From Psychrobacter sp. JB385 (GTDB taxonomy: Bacteria > Pseudomonadota > Gammaproteobacteria > Pseudomonadales > Moraxellaceae), in contig NZ_FUKN01000014.1 in the NCBI RefSeq assembly GCF_900163785.1, forward strand, positions 558,001 through 622,000: 64,000 nucleotides of DNA, given 5' to 3'. The notes beneath the pieces are model-generated. The model was not told the DNA's origin and searched no databases. It worked only from the letters and a program-made list of their open reading frames with translations. Each line of letters begins with the position of its first letter. Positions within the stretch are counted from its first letter, which is position 1. Of the stretch, positions 20,762 through 31,080 are shown piece after piece. Made by a program: the position numbers and the translations under genes.

Positions 20762-21784
20762 ATGTCTGCCTCAATGCTATCCAATGTGTTTGCCAATACG
20801 TTAGCAACCGCTATCTCGCGTGTGCCTTTGCCAGCCATTTGGACAGCAGGTAGCATTCAGCAACGCACCTTGATAGTGGGCGTGATACTGGCAGTGCTAT
20901 CCAATGTGTTGTTTGGCGTACTTTACGCTTATAGCAGTTTTTTAGCGCCGTTATCAGGCACGCAAGTATTCATCTGGCGAATGCTTGCGATGTGGGCGGT
21001 GCTGATTGGGTATTTATGGGTGAGTGGCAGCTTTGGTCTACACATCAATAAACTCAAAGCGTTACGCACCGTAAAGCAATGGGCTTGGCTGCTGTTACCC
21101 ACACCGATATTTCTCAGTCAGCTTTGGCTATTTGTATGGGCACCCGTGAATGGTCAAGGCGTCCAAACGGCGATGGGGTATTTTTTATTCCCATTAATGA
21201 TGGTGATATTTGGCTGTATTTTGTTTGGCGAAAAATTGAGCCGCTTGCAGTGGCTGGCCGTGGCGCTGGCGGTATTGGGCGTGGGCAGTGAGATTGTACG
21301 TACGCAAAGCGTGTCTTGGGCAACGCTATGGGTGTGCGGTACGTATCCTATTTATTATATTTTGCGCCGCATGCAAGGTATCGGTGCCATCACTGGGCTG
21401 TTGGTTGATTTGACTATTTTTGCCCCCTTTGCTTTGGCCTATTTGTTTTTCTTTGAGCCAAGTAGCTTAACGCTGGTGACAGGGTCAGGTTTCTTTATTG
21501 CGATGCTAATAGGTTTAGGTGTGCTCAGTGTGTTGGCGATGAAAACCAATATTGATGCCAGCCAAATGTTACCAGTCAATGTTTATGGCATGATGAGCTA
21601 TTTAGAGCCGGCACTGTTGTTTATTTTGGCCATAACAGTATTGGGCAATCCTTTTGAGTCGGCCATGATTTATAGTTATGGATTGATCTGGCTTGGTATT
21701 GTTTGTTTGATTGTCCACGGCGTCCATCAGTTCCGACAAGCTCATAGAGACATACAACTCACAAAAATGGCGGAAGCGGTTTAA
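20762..21784 (+). CDS. rarD: RarD-type EamA-family permease
   Basis: A 340-aa inner-membrane protein with about ten spans in two EamA halves. The first half includes ILAVLSNVLFGVLYAYSSFL and IFLSQLWLFVWAPVNGQGVQ, which matches RarD proteins closely. They are drug/metabolite superfamily permeases whose substrate is not settled. An N-terminal extension of about 30 residues precedes the first span. It lies opposite the Lrp/AsnC regulator and ends before a strong terminator shared with smpB. Confidence 0.88.
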   Translation: MSASMLSNVFANTLATAISRVPLPAIWTAGSIQQRTLIVGVILAVLSNVLFGVLYAYSSFLAPLSGTQVFIWRMLAMWAVLIGYLWVSGSFGLHINKLKALRTVKQWAWLLLPTPIFLSQLWLFVWAPVNGQGVQTAMGYFLFPLMMVIFGCILFGEKLSRLQWLAVALAVLGVGSEIVRTQSVSWATLWVCGTYPIYYILRRMQGIGAITGLLVDLTIFAPFALAYLFFFEPSSLTLVTGSGFFIAMLIGLGVLSVLAMKTNIDASQMLPVNVYGMMSYLEPALLFILAITVLGNPFESAMIYSYGLIWLGIVCLIVHGVHQFRQAHRDIQLTKMAEAV

Positions 21785-21831
21785 AATACGGTTATCAATT
21801 AAAGCATGGCTATAAAACAGGTTTGCCAAAT

Positions 21832-21871
21832 AAAAAAGAACGATTCACTATTAAGTTGAATCGTTCTTTTT
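21832..21871. terminator. Bidirectional terminator between rarD and smpB
   Basis: AAAAGAACGATTCA pairs perfectly with TGAATCGTTCTTTT, with A and T runs at the ends, so it can serve both convergent genes. Confidence 0.9.
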
Positions 21872-21892
21872 GTTATATAGTCGGTGAAAAAT

Positions 21893-21950
21893 AATATCAA
21901 TTTTCTTGCTTACTGCGTGTGCGCAGACAGAGGCTGCAAAAATTGATATC
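21893..21950 (+). repeat. Intergenic palindromic repeat, copy 3
   Basis: Core TTTCTTGCTTACTGCG, then GCAGACAGAGGCTGC and an A run, flanked by AATATCAATTTT and AAAATTGATATC, which pair over 11 of 12 positions. The core agrees with copies 1 and 2 but the arms are different. It lies just after the rarD terminator. Confidence 0.75.
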
Positions 21951-22024
21951 AGCAGTACCGTATTGCTTTTGAGATATGTTGATTGTAGCGGGGTTTCATT
22001 TTTTGAACTGTAATCAATAACCTT

Positions 22025-22501
22025 TTACCCTAGATGCTGTTTAAAACCACGCTGCTTATCACGCTCCCAATCACGGTCTTTAAGGGTTTTACGTTTGTCG
22101 TGCTGTTTTTTACCCAAGGCTAAGCCAATTTGGCATTTGACCAGTGAGTTTTTCCAATAGCATGACAAGGGCACGCAGGCATAGCCTTTTTGATTGACTG
22201 CACCAAATAGCTTTTCAATTTCGCGGCGATTGAGTAGCAACTTACGAGTACGGATGCTGTCAGGGCTGACATGCGTTGAGCTGGATAACAACGGCTGAAT
22301 ATGCGCGCCAAACAAGAATGCTTCGTTGTTGCGAAAGATAACGTACGCTTCTGTGATGGTCATCTTGCCCGCACGAATCGCTTTGACTTCCCAGCCTTGC
22401 AGCGACAGACCTGCTTCAAATGTCTCTTCAATAAAGTACTCATGACGCGCCTTTTTATTGGCACAAATCTGATTGTCCGGTTTTTTTGATTTTTTTGACA
22501 T
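22025..22501 (-). CDS. smpB: SsrA-binding protein SmpB
   Basis: SmpB binds tmRNA and brings it to stalled ribosomes for trans-translation. The 158-aa protein shows the standard opening [20 protein letters not shown], the core [19 protein letters not shown], and the basic C-terminal tail [17 protein letters not shown] that enters the mRNA path. Length and motifs are typical. The tmRNA gene itself is not in the window. The 250-nt gap to coaD (22502-22751) shows no gene. Confidence 0.97.
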   Translation of the reverse strand: MSKKSKKPDNQICANKKARHEYFIEETFEAGLSLQGWEVKAIRAGKMTITEAYVIFRNNEAFLFGAHIQPLLSSSTHVSPDSIRTRKLLLNRREIEKLFGAVNQKGYACVPLSCYWKNSLVKCQIGLALGKKQHDKRKTLKDRDWERDKQRGFKQHLG

Positions 22502-22700
22502 AATTTCTCCATAAGAGCAGATAAAATACCGCGCTCTTATCTAATCAATCTTACTAATTCCTCATACTAATCCTATCATCAAGCTTGTTTTTTGTTTGAT
22601 AAATAAGACAGATGAGTCGAACCAAGTATTGTAGCAAAGCCGCCAACGAAAAGGTAAGTCAGCTGTTAGGACAAATGTAGGAGATAAGTATTAAGTTTGA

Positions 22701-23273
<573 letters not shown>

Positions 23274-23361
23274 TTTCAAGCGCTCAGTAAAATTAAGTAC
23301 TCAATAAAGTATGTATCGATGATATGGATTGAGACAATCAAACATTATCTATGATCAATAA

Positions 23362-23637
<276 letters not shown>

Positions 23638-23691
23638 ATGATGGGCAAAATATAGCTAAAAGTAGATATAAAGAGTTTTAGGGACAAAACC

Positions 23692-25002
23692 ATGACGACA
23701 GATGTACTTCAGTCAACGAGCGATTTTGATCAACAACACCTTTGGCATCCGTATGCCAGCCTGCCACCAACCTATTCCAATATCGTTATTGATCGCGCTG
23801 AAGGTATTTATATCATCACTGAAGATGGCACGCGCTTGATTGATGGGATGTCGTCATGGTGGGCGAGCGTCCATGGTTATAATCATCCCAAGCTAAATGA
23901 CGCGCTGACTCAGCAGTTGGGTAAAATGGCGCATGTAATGTTTGGTGGTTTAACGCACCAGCCAGCGATAGATTTGGGCAAAAAGCTACTCGACATTGTA
24001 CCTGCTGGACTTGATGCGATTTTTTATGCCGATAGCGGCAGTATCGCCGTAGAAGTGGCGCTGAAAATGGCACTGCAATACCAAGTAGCCGCCGAGCGCC
24101 CAACCAAGCGGCAGTTTGCGTCAACCCATTCAGGGTATTACGGAGATACGTGGCATGCGATGAGTGTCTGTGATCCTATCAATGGTATGCACAGCCTGTA
24201 TGGTAAGCAATTACCGATGCAACATTTTGTGCCAGCGCCGCCACTCGGATTTGAGCGTGCTTTAACGGCAGAGGATCGTACGGCTTTATCTGAATTCTTT
24301 GTAGAACAAGGCACGCAGCTGGCAGGATTTATTATTGAGCCGATTATTCAGGGTGCAGGTGGCATGCGTTTTTACAGTCCTGAGTATTTGCAGCTATTGC
24401 GTCAGCTATGTGACGAGCATGATGTATTGCTGATTGCGGACGAGATTGCCACTGGTTTTGGTCGTAGCGGTAAGCTGTTTGCTTGTGAACATGCTGGGAT
24501 TAGTCCTGATATTATGACGATTGGCAAGGCGTTGACGGGCGGTTATATGACTTTTGCCGCAACGCTATGTACCCGCAAAATTGCCGATACTATCCATAAC
24601 AGTGATTATCCAGCGCTGATGCATGGCCCAACTTTTATGGGCAATCCGCTCGCGTGTGCCGTTGCCTGTGCGTCGATTGACTTGATACTGTCTTATGATA
24701 TCGAAACGCGTACTGCCAATATGCAACGCACGATGGAGCAAAAACTATCCTCAGCTGCGCAGCTAGCAGGTGTTGCCGAGGTACGTTGCTTGGGTGCAGT
24801 AGCCGTGATTGAGTTACATGAAGCGGTCGATATGCCAATATTTCAGTCTTTATTAATTGATCATGGCATTTGGGTCAGACCCTTTGGTAAGTTGGTATAC
24901 ATCATGCCACCTTACGTGATTACTGATGATGAGCTGACCACCTTATGCCAAGCGCTACTAAAAGTGGTGCGTACGTATTTAGAAAACCGAGGTCAACCAT
25001 GA
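23692..25002 (+). CDS. bioA: Adenosylmethionine-8-amino-7-oxononanoate aminotransferase BioA
   Basis: A PLP enzyme that transfers the amino group of S-adenosylmethionine to 8-amino-7-oxononanoate in biotin synthesis. It opens with QQHLWHPYAS and DGMSSWWASVHGYNHP, both typical of BioA. The PLP lysine is K279 in IGKALTGG and the pyridine-binding aspartate is D250 in LIADEIATGFGR. The length of 436 is normal. Its stop codon overlaps the start of bioD (ATGA), so the two are coupled. bioB, bioF and bioC are elsewhere. Confidence 0.97.
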   Translation: MTTDVLQSTSDFDQQHLWHPYASLPPTYSNIVIDRAEGIYIITEDGTRLIDGMSSWWASVHGYNHPKLNDALTQQLGKMAHVMFGGLTHQPAIDLGKKLLDIVPAGLDAIFYADSGSIAVEVALKMALQYQVAAERPTKRQFASTHSGYYGDTWHAMSVCDPINGMHSLYGKQLPMQHFVPAPPLGFERALTAEDRTALSEFFVEQGTQLAGFIIEPIIQGAGGMRFYSPEYLQLLRQLCDEHDVLLIADEIATGFGRSGKLFACEHAGISPDIMTIGKALTGGYMTFAATLCTRKIADTIHNSDYPALMHGPTFMGNPLACAVACASIDLILSYDIETRTANMQRTMEQKLSSAAQLAGVAEVRCLGAVAVIELHEAVDMPIFQSLLIDHGIWVRPFGKLVYIMPPYVITDDELTTLCQALLKVVRTYLENRGQP

Positions 25003-25715
25003 GTGTTTTATTTATCTCCGGCATCGATACTGATATTGGTAAAACCTATGCCACTGGCCTACTTGCCAAAGCACTTATGCAAAAAGGTGTGAACGTTATC
25101 ACGCAAAAGTTGGTACAAACGGGCATCAGTAAACAAGTAGATGGCGAGCTAGGCATTGCAGATGATATTTTAAGTCACCGTCAATTGATGGGAATGCCAT
25201 TACAGCCGTGTGATCTTGATTTTACCACTTGTCCTTATCGCTATGAAAAGCCCGCGTCACCGCATCTATCCGCAGCACTGGCCAACCAATCTCTCAATAT
25301 TGAAGTGATTACTGAAGCCACCAAAGTATTGCAGGATGATTACGATGTGATATTGCTCGAAGGAGCGGGCGGGTTGTTAGTTCCCATTACTACTGAATTA
25401 TTGACCTTAGATTATGTCGCTGAGCAAGGCTATCCTATCGTCTTAGTGACCTCTGGTCGATTGGGTAGCATCAATCATACGTTGCTTAGTTTGGAGGCGA
25501 TAAAATCGCGCGGCTTAATGATACATAGTGTGATTTACAATCATGTCCATGATGATGCTGAGCAAACGGATGCTGAAATTGCAAACAGTACTATTGATTT
25601 CCTGCAAGCCTATTTGGCTCGTCATTACCCTAAAGCGCATTGGCTGGTCTTGGCCAAACAATCAAATGAACATTTAGATAATGCTGACATAGCGTTGCCA
25701 ACAGCGTTTATCTAA
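24999..25715 (+). CDS. bioD: Dethiobiotin synthetase BioD
   Basis: An ATP-dependent enzyme that closes the ureido ring of dethiobiotin from 7,8-diaminopelargonate and CO2. The P-loop variant is GIDTDIGKTYATG (about residues 7-19), followed by KLVQTGI and the LLEGAGGLLVPI segment (about 119-130) of the active site. The start at ATG 24999 overlaps the bioA stop and is preceded by GAGG; the frame extends upstream inside bioA but lacks a ribosome site there. It acts directly after BioA in the pathway, consistent with the operon. Confidence 0.96.
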   Translation: MSVLFISGIDTDIGKTYATGLLAKALMQKGVNVITQKLVQTGISKQVDGELGIADDILSHRQLMGMPLQPCDLDFTTCPYRYEKPASPHLSAALANQSLNIEVITEATKVLQDDYDVILLEGAGGLLVPITTELLTLDYVAEQGYPIVLVTSGRLGSINHTLLSLEAIKSRGLMIHSVIYNHVHDDAEQTDAEIANSTIDFLQAYLARHYPKAHWLVLAKQSNEHLDNADIALPTAFI

Positions 25716-25798
25716 GTTTTTTTAATTTATTCTTGATGCACTGATTGTCATAGCGAAAATAAGCCGAAAAGACATTCCCATACAGGCGTTAGTTTTGC

Positions 25799-25804
25799 TA
25801 TACT
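25799..25804 (+). promoter_or_regulatory. -10 box of rnpB
   Basis: TATACT lies 7-8 nt before the predicted 5' end of RNase P RNA, with TTCCCA 18 nt further upstream as a weak -35. Confidence 0.6.
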
Positions 25805-25811
25805 AGCGCGC

Positions 25812-26173
<362 letters not shown>

Positions 26174-26255
26174 ACTTTTTTTATCGTTTGTCGTAGTAAT
26201 ATTTGCAATTAATTTGAATTACATTCATTTTTTTGCAAAAAATGCCCATTAGGGG

Positions 26256-26284
26256 TTGACGTCAGTCAGCAGCTTGGGCATAAT
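26256..26284 (+). promoter_or_regulatory. Promoter of tRNA-Met
   Basis: TTGACG (-35, 26256-26261), a 17-nt spacer and CATAAT (-10, 26279-26284), close to the sigma-70 consensus, 14 nt before the tRNA. Confidence 0.85.
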
Positions 26285-26298
26285 GTGCAGCCTAAAAC

Positions 26299-26375
26299 GG
26301 CGATGTAGCTCAGCTGGTTAGAGCGCATGACTCATAATCGTGAGGTCAAGAGTTCAAGTCTCTTCATCGCCACCA
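26299..26375 (+). tRNA. tRNA-Met (anticodon CAT)
   Basis: The cloverleaf can be folded by hand: acceptor GGCGATG with CATCGCC, D stem GCTC with GAGC, anticodon stem CATGA with TCGTG around CTCATAA (anticodon CAT), T arm AAGAG-TTCAAGT-CTCTT, and encoded ACCA end. The first base pair is G-C, which fits an elongator rather than an initiator tRNA. A CAT-anticodon tRNA could also be the isoleucine tRNA modified by TilS, which I cannot exclude by eye. Confidence 0.95.
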
Positions 26376-26389
26376 TATATAGCAGTATC

Positions 26390-26424
26390 AAAAAAGCCAA
26401 TCTCTCTGGGATTGGCTTTTTTTT
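26390..26424 (+). terminator. Terminator after tRNA-Met
   Basis: AAAAGCCAATC pairs with GATTGGCTTTT around a short loop and is followed by a T run, 14 nt after the tRNA end. Confidence 0.9.
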
Positions 26425-26593
26425 GTATCAAATAAACGAGGAGAATACGCGTAGGCTCAGTAAAATAGAATCGATTTCCCTACTGCTTTCTTGCTAAATC
26501 ATAGGTTTATCTGTTTAGAAACAGATTAATTGTTGTAACTTATGTCCCGCTTACTTATCATAGGGACTGTTTTCGGTAAAGTCCTGTAACGTC

Positions 26594-27406
26594 ATGTCTG
26601 TACAACTACCCCCATATCGTCCTATCAAGCATCGCAGTGGCCTTAAAGTCATGGGTGCAGCATTTCACGCTCTGCTCATGCGTGAGTTACAAACGCGCTT
26701 TGGTGGTTATCGACTGGGTTATTTGTGGGCGCCGCTAGAAGTTCTATTTCAAGTACTTATTTTCTTAATCATATTTGGTGCCATTCGTGAGCGTTTGGTA
26801 CCAGGGATGGACTTCTCTTTGTTTTTAGTTGTTGGAATGGTGCCATTTCGCATGTTCCAGAGAATAGCGGTAAGAGCATTAGGGGCAGCCGATGCAAACA
26901 AGGGCTTACTAATGTATCGCTCAATCAAGCATATCGATGTCATTATTGCGCGCTCATTTTTAGAGCTGGTTATTTACTTTTTCACCTCTATATTATTACT
27001 GGTTGGATTGGCATTTTTTGATATTTATGCAAACCTAGAGAATTTACATATTGTTCTGTTTTGCTGGTTCACGTTATTCATATTCAGCTTCGGTGTTGCA
27101 TTGATTATGATGGTGATTGGGCATTATGGTGGCGAGATCAGTAAAGTTATCACGATATTCTTTACTATATTATACTTCCTATCAGGTATTGTTTACCCCA
27201 TCCATATCATTCCTGAACCTTATTTTAGCTACCTGCTCTATAACCCTTTTATCCATAATATTGAATTGATGCGCCATGCCTTTGCTCCTAATTACCCTGC
27301 TTATCATATTGATATGGGCTATTTTTTAAAATGGATGTTTGCAGTCAATTTTTTAGGGTTATTGCTTTATAAGTATGCAGAACGTGATATGTTGCGTTCT
27401 CGCTAG
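26594..27406 (+). CDS. kpsM: Capsule polysaccharide ABC exporter permease KpsM
   Basis: The membrane subunit of the group 2 capsule exporter, which moves lipid-linked polysaccharide across the inner membrane. The 270-aa protein has six hydrophobic segments and the ABC-2 hallmark start LLMRELQTRFGGYRLGYLWA. It is followed after 35 nt by its ATPase. It is the first gene of a six-gene operon, kpsMTEDCS, with all genes on the plus strand. The upstream gap from the tRNA terminator (26425-26593) should hold the operon promoter, but no strong match stands out, and the Shine-Dalgarno sequence is weak. Confidence 0.93.
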   Translation: MSVQLPPYRPIKHRSGLKVMGAAFHALLMRELQTRFGGYRLGYLWAPLEVLFQVLIFLIIFGAIRERLVPGMDFSLFLVVGMVPFRMFQRIAVRALGAADANKGLLMYRSIKHIDVIIARSFLELVIYFFTSILLLVGLAFFDIYANLENLHIVLFCWFTLFIFSFGVALIMMVIGHYGGEISKVITIFFTILYFLSGIVYPIHIIPEPYFSYLLYNPFIHNIELMRHAFAPNYPAYHIDMGYFLKWMFAVNFLGLLLYKYAERDMLRSR

Positions 27407-27441
27407 ATGTGATTATATAAAATAAACGGAAAGGTAAATAA

Positions 27442-28113
27442 ATGATTGAAATTAAAAATGTTTCTAAGTCATTTATGACCAAGAAAGGTCGGCACTATCT
27501 CTTTAAAGATTTGAATCTGACCATTGGGGATAGACAAAGTGTGGGCTTATTAGGTCGTAATGGGGCGGGTAAATCCACGTTATTACGTATCATATGCGGC
27601 CTTGATCAACCAGATCATGGTGAGATCATTACTGATTCAACGATTTCGTGGCCAGTAGGAGTAGCTGGCGGTTTCCAAGGTAGTTTAACAGGTCGCCAAA
27701 ACGTACGGTTTGTTTGCCGTTTATATTCAAGCGGCCCCTATATTGATGAAAAGATCCGTTTCGTTGAGGAGTTTGCCGATATTGGCAGTTACTTTGATAT
27801 GCCCGTCAAAAGTTACTCATCTGGTATGAAAGCGCGTCTCACCTTTGGGTTAAGTTTGGCCTTTGATTTTGATTATTATATGCTTGATGAAGCAGGCGCC
27901 GTTGGTGACGCTGCTTTTCGTAAGCGTAGTGAAGAGATTTTGGCCGCCCGCCGTGCGCAAGCAGGATTTTTAATCGTGTCACACAATATCGGTGATATTA
28001 GGCGCAACTGCGATATTGGTATTGTACTAATGGATCAAACAGCACATGTCTTTGACGATACAACAGAAGCGATTGAGGTTTATGAAAAGCATATCCACAA
28101 AGCAAAAAAGTAA
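27442..28113 (+). CDS. kpsT: Capsule polysaccharide ABC exporter ATPase KpsT
   Basis: It powers capsule export with KpsM. Walker A is GRNGAGKST (residues 38-46), the ABC signature YSSGMKAR begins at about 125, and Walker B YYMLDE lies at about 145-150. The short 223-aa form and the divergent signature (SSGM rather than SGGQ) are typical of KpsT, BexA and CtrD. The ribosome site GGAAAGG lies 6-8 nt upstream. Its last 32 nt overlap the start of kpsE. Confidence 0.95.
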   Translation: MIEIKNVSKSFMTKKGRHYLFKDLNLTIGDRQSVGLLGRNGAGKSTLLRIICGLDQPDHGEIITDSTISWPVGVAGGFQGSLTGRQNVRFVCRLYSSGPYIDEKIRFVEEFADIGSYFDMPVKSYSSGMKARLTFGLSLAFDFDYYMLDEAGAVGDAAFRKRSEEILAARRAQAGFLIVSHNIGDIRRNCDIGIVLMDQTAHVFDDTTEAIEVYEKHIHKAKK

Positions 28114-29197
28114 GATAATCAACTTCTCGTTGTTTATCGGCTTGGTGATCCTCCCTTGGGTACTTGTGATATTTTATGTCATGACAATTGCGCACCCACG
28201 TTTTATCTCGACTGCGGATGTGGTGGTAAAGCAGGTGAGTGATACTAGTGTGCCGTCCGGCGGTGGTTTATCAGCTTTGCTTGGTGTGAATAGTACCAGC
28301 AAAGAAGATGCGACCTATCTGACTGAATACATCTTATCCAATGATATGGTGAAGCGACTTGATAATAAATTTAAGTTCCGCGAGGCGTATTATGTAGACG
28401 GTTCGGATCCGATCAATGAAATTGATCCTGATGCCACGCAAGAAGAGTTACTGGAGTACTTTAAAAAGCGCGTTCATATTAACTTAGATGAACAAAGTTA
28501 TGTGCTTTCAGTGTCAACAGAAGCCTTTGATTCAAGATATGCGTTTGAGCTGAATAAAACGATTTTGAGTGAGTCTGAGCAGTTTGTAAACCGCATCTCT
28601 CAAGAAGTTGCACGCGATCAGCTGGTGTTTGCTGAAACACAATTAGACGAATCACAAGAACGACTTAATGATGCCAAAGAACAATTATTAAAGTATCAGA
28701 ATGAAAATGAGATTTATGATCCAGAATCGAATGCTCAAGTGGTTAATCAACTGATAGGCAGTTTGCAAGCGCAGCTTAGCTCGTTACGTACAGAAGAGCG
28801 ACAACTATTGAGCTATCTGAATCCAGATGCACCGCAGGTGGTGTCATTGAGAAGTCAAATTAAAGCAGTTGAAGAACAAATTGCTCAAGAACAAACCAAA
28901 TTGACTTCACCAAACACGACTAAATTGAACCGTCAAGCCGTACAGTTTGAGACCATCAAAGCTGATGTTGATTTCGCGACTGAGCTGTATAAGTTATCGT
29001 TGTCATCACTTGAAAAAGCGCGCTTAGAAGCATTCAAGAAAATGAAAAATTTGATTGTTATCTCAACGCCTTATGAAGCTGAAGAAGCAACCTATCCACG
29101 TCGTGCATATATAATTTGGACATCGCTCGCTTTACTCTTGATGCTTTATGGATTTGTGCGTTTAGTGATGGCAGTTGTCCGTGATCATCGTAGCTAG
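28082..29197 (+). CDS. kpsE: Capsule export inner-membrane adaptor KpsE
   Basis: A polysaccharide co-polymerase-type adaptor that links the KpsMT exporter to the outer-membrane pore. The 371-aa protein has a span near the N terminus (about 12-36), a periplasmic Wzz-like domain with a long coiled coil (about 190-290) and a second span near the C terminus (about 338-362). The start at 28082 (MKSISTKQK) is favoured over 28046 because GAGG precedes it by 4 nt; this gives a 32-nt overlap with kpsT. Homologues are CtrB and BexC. Confidence 0.92.
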   Translation: MKSISTKQKSKIINFSLFIGLVILPWVLVIFYVMTIAHPRFISTADVVVKQVSDTSVPSGGGLSALLGVNSTSKEDATYLTEYILSNDMVKRLDNKFKFREAYYVDGSDPINEIDPDATQEELLEYFKKRVHINLDEQSYVLSVSTEAFDSRYAFELNKTILSESEQFVNRISQEVARDQLVFAETQLDESQERLNDAKEQLLKYQNENEIYDPESNAQVVNQLIGSLQAQLSSLRTEERQLLSYLNPDAPQVVSLRSQIKAVEEQIAQEQTKLTSPNTTKLNRQAVQFETIKADVDFATELYKLSLSSLEKARLEAFKKMKNLIVISTPYEAEEATYPRRAYIIWTSLALLLMLYGFVRLVMAVVRDHRS

Positions 29198-29252
29198 TTT
29201 GGATAAAACAGATATCAGTAATGATCGAGAGATCAGCAAAGGAATATGACGC

Positions 29253-31025
29253 ATGAATATGAAACCACGTGCTATCGTGACAATGATAAGTTTGACAATG
29301 GCAGCGATGAGTATGCCGGTCATGGCAGCCACCAGTTATGCTGATCAGATATCAGGCTCTGGCTTCGGTACTAGCAACAATAATATGAGTCAGGACCAAA
29401 ATCGCAACAATATTAATGTGTCAACACAAGCATTTGCAGGCGGTGTACCAGGACAAGCCACCACACAAGAAGCGGTGAATGCAGCAAGCTTACCAAGTCA
29501 GTCAGTCATCAATACCACACGCCCTTATCAGGATATTAATACGCAAGACATGATGTTTGGTGAGCAGCTGTTTCGCGGTGCGTTTTCGACCACATCAGGC
29601 TCGACATTTAATGACAGCTATGTGATTAACCCAGGGGATAACGTACAAGTGCGCATGTGGGGCGCTTATCAATATGCAGCGACCATGACCGTTGATCCAC
29701 AGGGTAATATTTTCTTACCAAACGTCGGGCCCGTGCGTATCTCTGGTGTACAAAATGGTAGCTTGCAAAATGTGGTCAAAAACGCTGTTAGCCGTGTCTA
29801 TCGTTCAAACGTAGGCGTTTATGCCTCCCTAGAACAAGCACAACCTGTAAAAGTGTTTGTCACAGGATTTGTCAAACAGCCAGGCTATTATGGCGGACTT
29901 GCAGCAGATTCAGTCTTGTCATATTTGGATAGAGCTGGCGGTGTTGATCCAACGCGCGGTAGTTATATTGATATTCAAATCAAACGCAATGGTCAGATGC
30001 TACAACAAGTCAACCTATATGATTTCCTACTTGCAGGTAAATTGCAGGCATTTTCATTCCGTGATGGTGATGTGATTACAGTAGCGCCGCAGAAGAAGAC
30101 GTTTGCAGTAAGCGGACAAGTTCAAAACGAATATACGTTTGAATTTGACGTGAACGATTTGACCATCGGTGATGTGCTACAAGTTGCTAACCCAGCAGCC
30201 AATGCAACCAATGTCAGTATTACTCGTAGTGCAGGACGGGCGCAAACCGCAGAATATTACTCTCTTGCCGATGCGCAAAACGTGCCTGTTTATAATGGCG
30301 ATCAAATGGTTGTGACCTCAGATCGCTACGCTGGCACAATCGCTGTACAAGTGCAGGGTGCTCATACAGGCAATGGCGCAATGGTGGTACCATATGGTGC
30401 TCGTCTGAAAGACATCATTCCGCAATTACAGCCGAGTCCGCTCGCCAAGCTGACACAATTGACCATTTATCGTCAATCTGTTGCTGAGCAACAAAAACGC
30501 ATGATTAATGAGTCGCTTGATCGTTTAGAAGAGCTAACGCTTGCTACTCAGTCTACAACTCGTGAAGAAGCAGCGCTTCGTCAAGATGATGCCAACTTGG
30601 TCAAGCAGTTTGTGGCCAAAGCTCGTAATGTAGAAACTGATGGTCGCATTGTTGTCGTGCCAAATTCATGGCAGGACATCATTCTACAACAAGGCGATAT
30701 CATTGAGATACCAGCGCAGACCTCAATCATTACGGTAAATGGTCAAGTGCGAGCACAGGGCGCGCTTACCTTTAACCCAGATTATACAGTTGGGGACTAC
30801 GTTGCCAATTCTGGTGGGTTCTCCGATAATGCTGATACCAAAGAGATCTTAATTATTCATCAAAATGGTGCTAGTCAAGTGGTCAATACAGCTTACCGTA
30901 TCCAGCAGGGTGATGAGATTATGGTACTGCCAAAGGTCAAAACCAAGCGCGTAGAAATCACCCGTGGTTTATCGCAAATTGTTTATCAATTGGCAATTGC
31001 TGCCAAGGTTGTTTTGGATTTATAA
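29253..31025 (+). CDS. kpsD: Capsule outer-membrane export protein KpsD/CtrA type
   Basis: The outer-membrane polysaccharide export protein that forms the exit channel. The signal peptide ends at about residue 25 (MPVMA). The polysaccharide export domain begins at about 120 (YVINPGDNVQVRMWGAYQYA), and two or three SLBB-type domains follow (VFVTGFVKQPGYYGG; FAVSGQVQNEY; ITVNGQVRAQGAL). The protein of 590 residues is close to KpsD in size, and no lipobox is seen. AAAGGA lies upstream. It is the fourth gene of the kps operon. Confidence 0.92.
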   Translation: MNMKPRAIVTMISLTMAAMSMPVMAATSYADQISGSGFGTSNNNMSQDQNRNNINVSTQAFAGGVPGQATTQEAVNAASLPSQSVINTTRPYQDINTQDMMFGEQLFRGAFSTTSGSTFNDSYVINPGDNVQVRMWGAYQYAATMTVDPQGNIFLPNVGPVRISGVQNGSLQNVVKNAVSRVYRSNVGVYASLEQAQPVKVFVTGFVKQPGYYGGLAADSVLSYLDRAGGVDPTRGSYIDIQIKRNGQMLQQVNLYDFLLAGKLQAFSFRDGDVITVAPQKKTFAVSGQVQNEYTFEFDVNDLTIGDVLQVANPAANATNVSITRSAGRAQTAEYYSLADAQNVPVYNGDQMVVTSDRYAGTIAVQVQGAHTGNGAMVVPYGARLKDIIPQLQPSPLAKLTQLTIYRQSVAEQQKRMINESLDRLEELTLATQSTTREEAALRQDDANLVKQFVAKARNVETDGRIVVVPNSWQDIILQQGDIIEIPAQTSIITVNGQVRAQGALTFNPDYTVGDYVANSGGFSDNADTKEILIIHQNGASQVVNTAYRIQQGDEIMVLPKVKTKRVEITRGLSQIVYQLAIAAKVVLDL

Positions 31026-31080
31026 CACTTAATAGCAGTGTTGTTGGTTGATGTAAATATAATGAGCAAGGATAGTAACG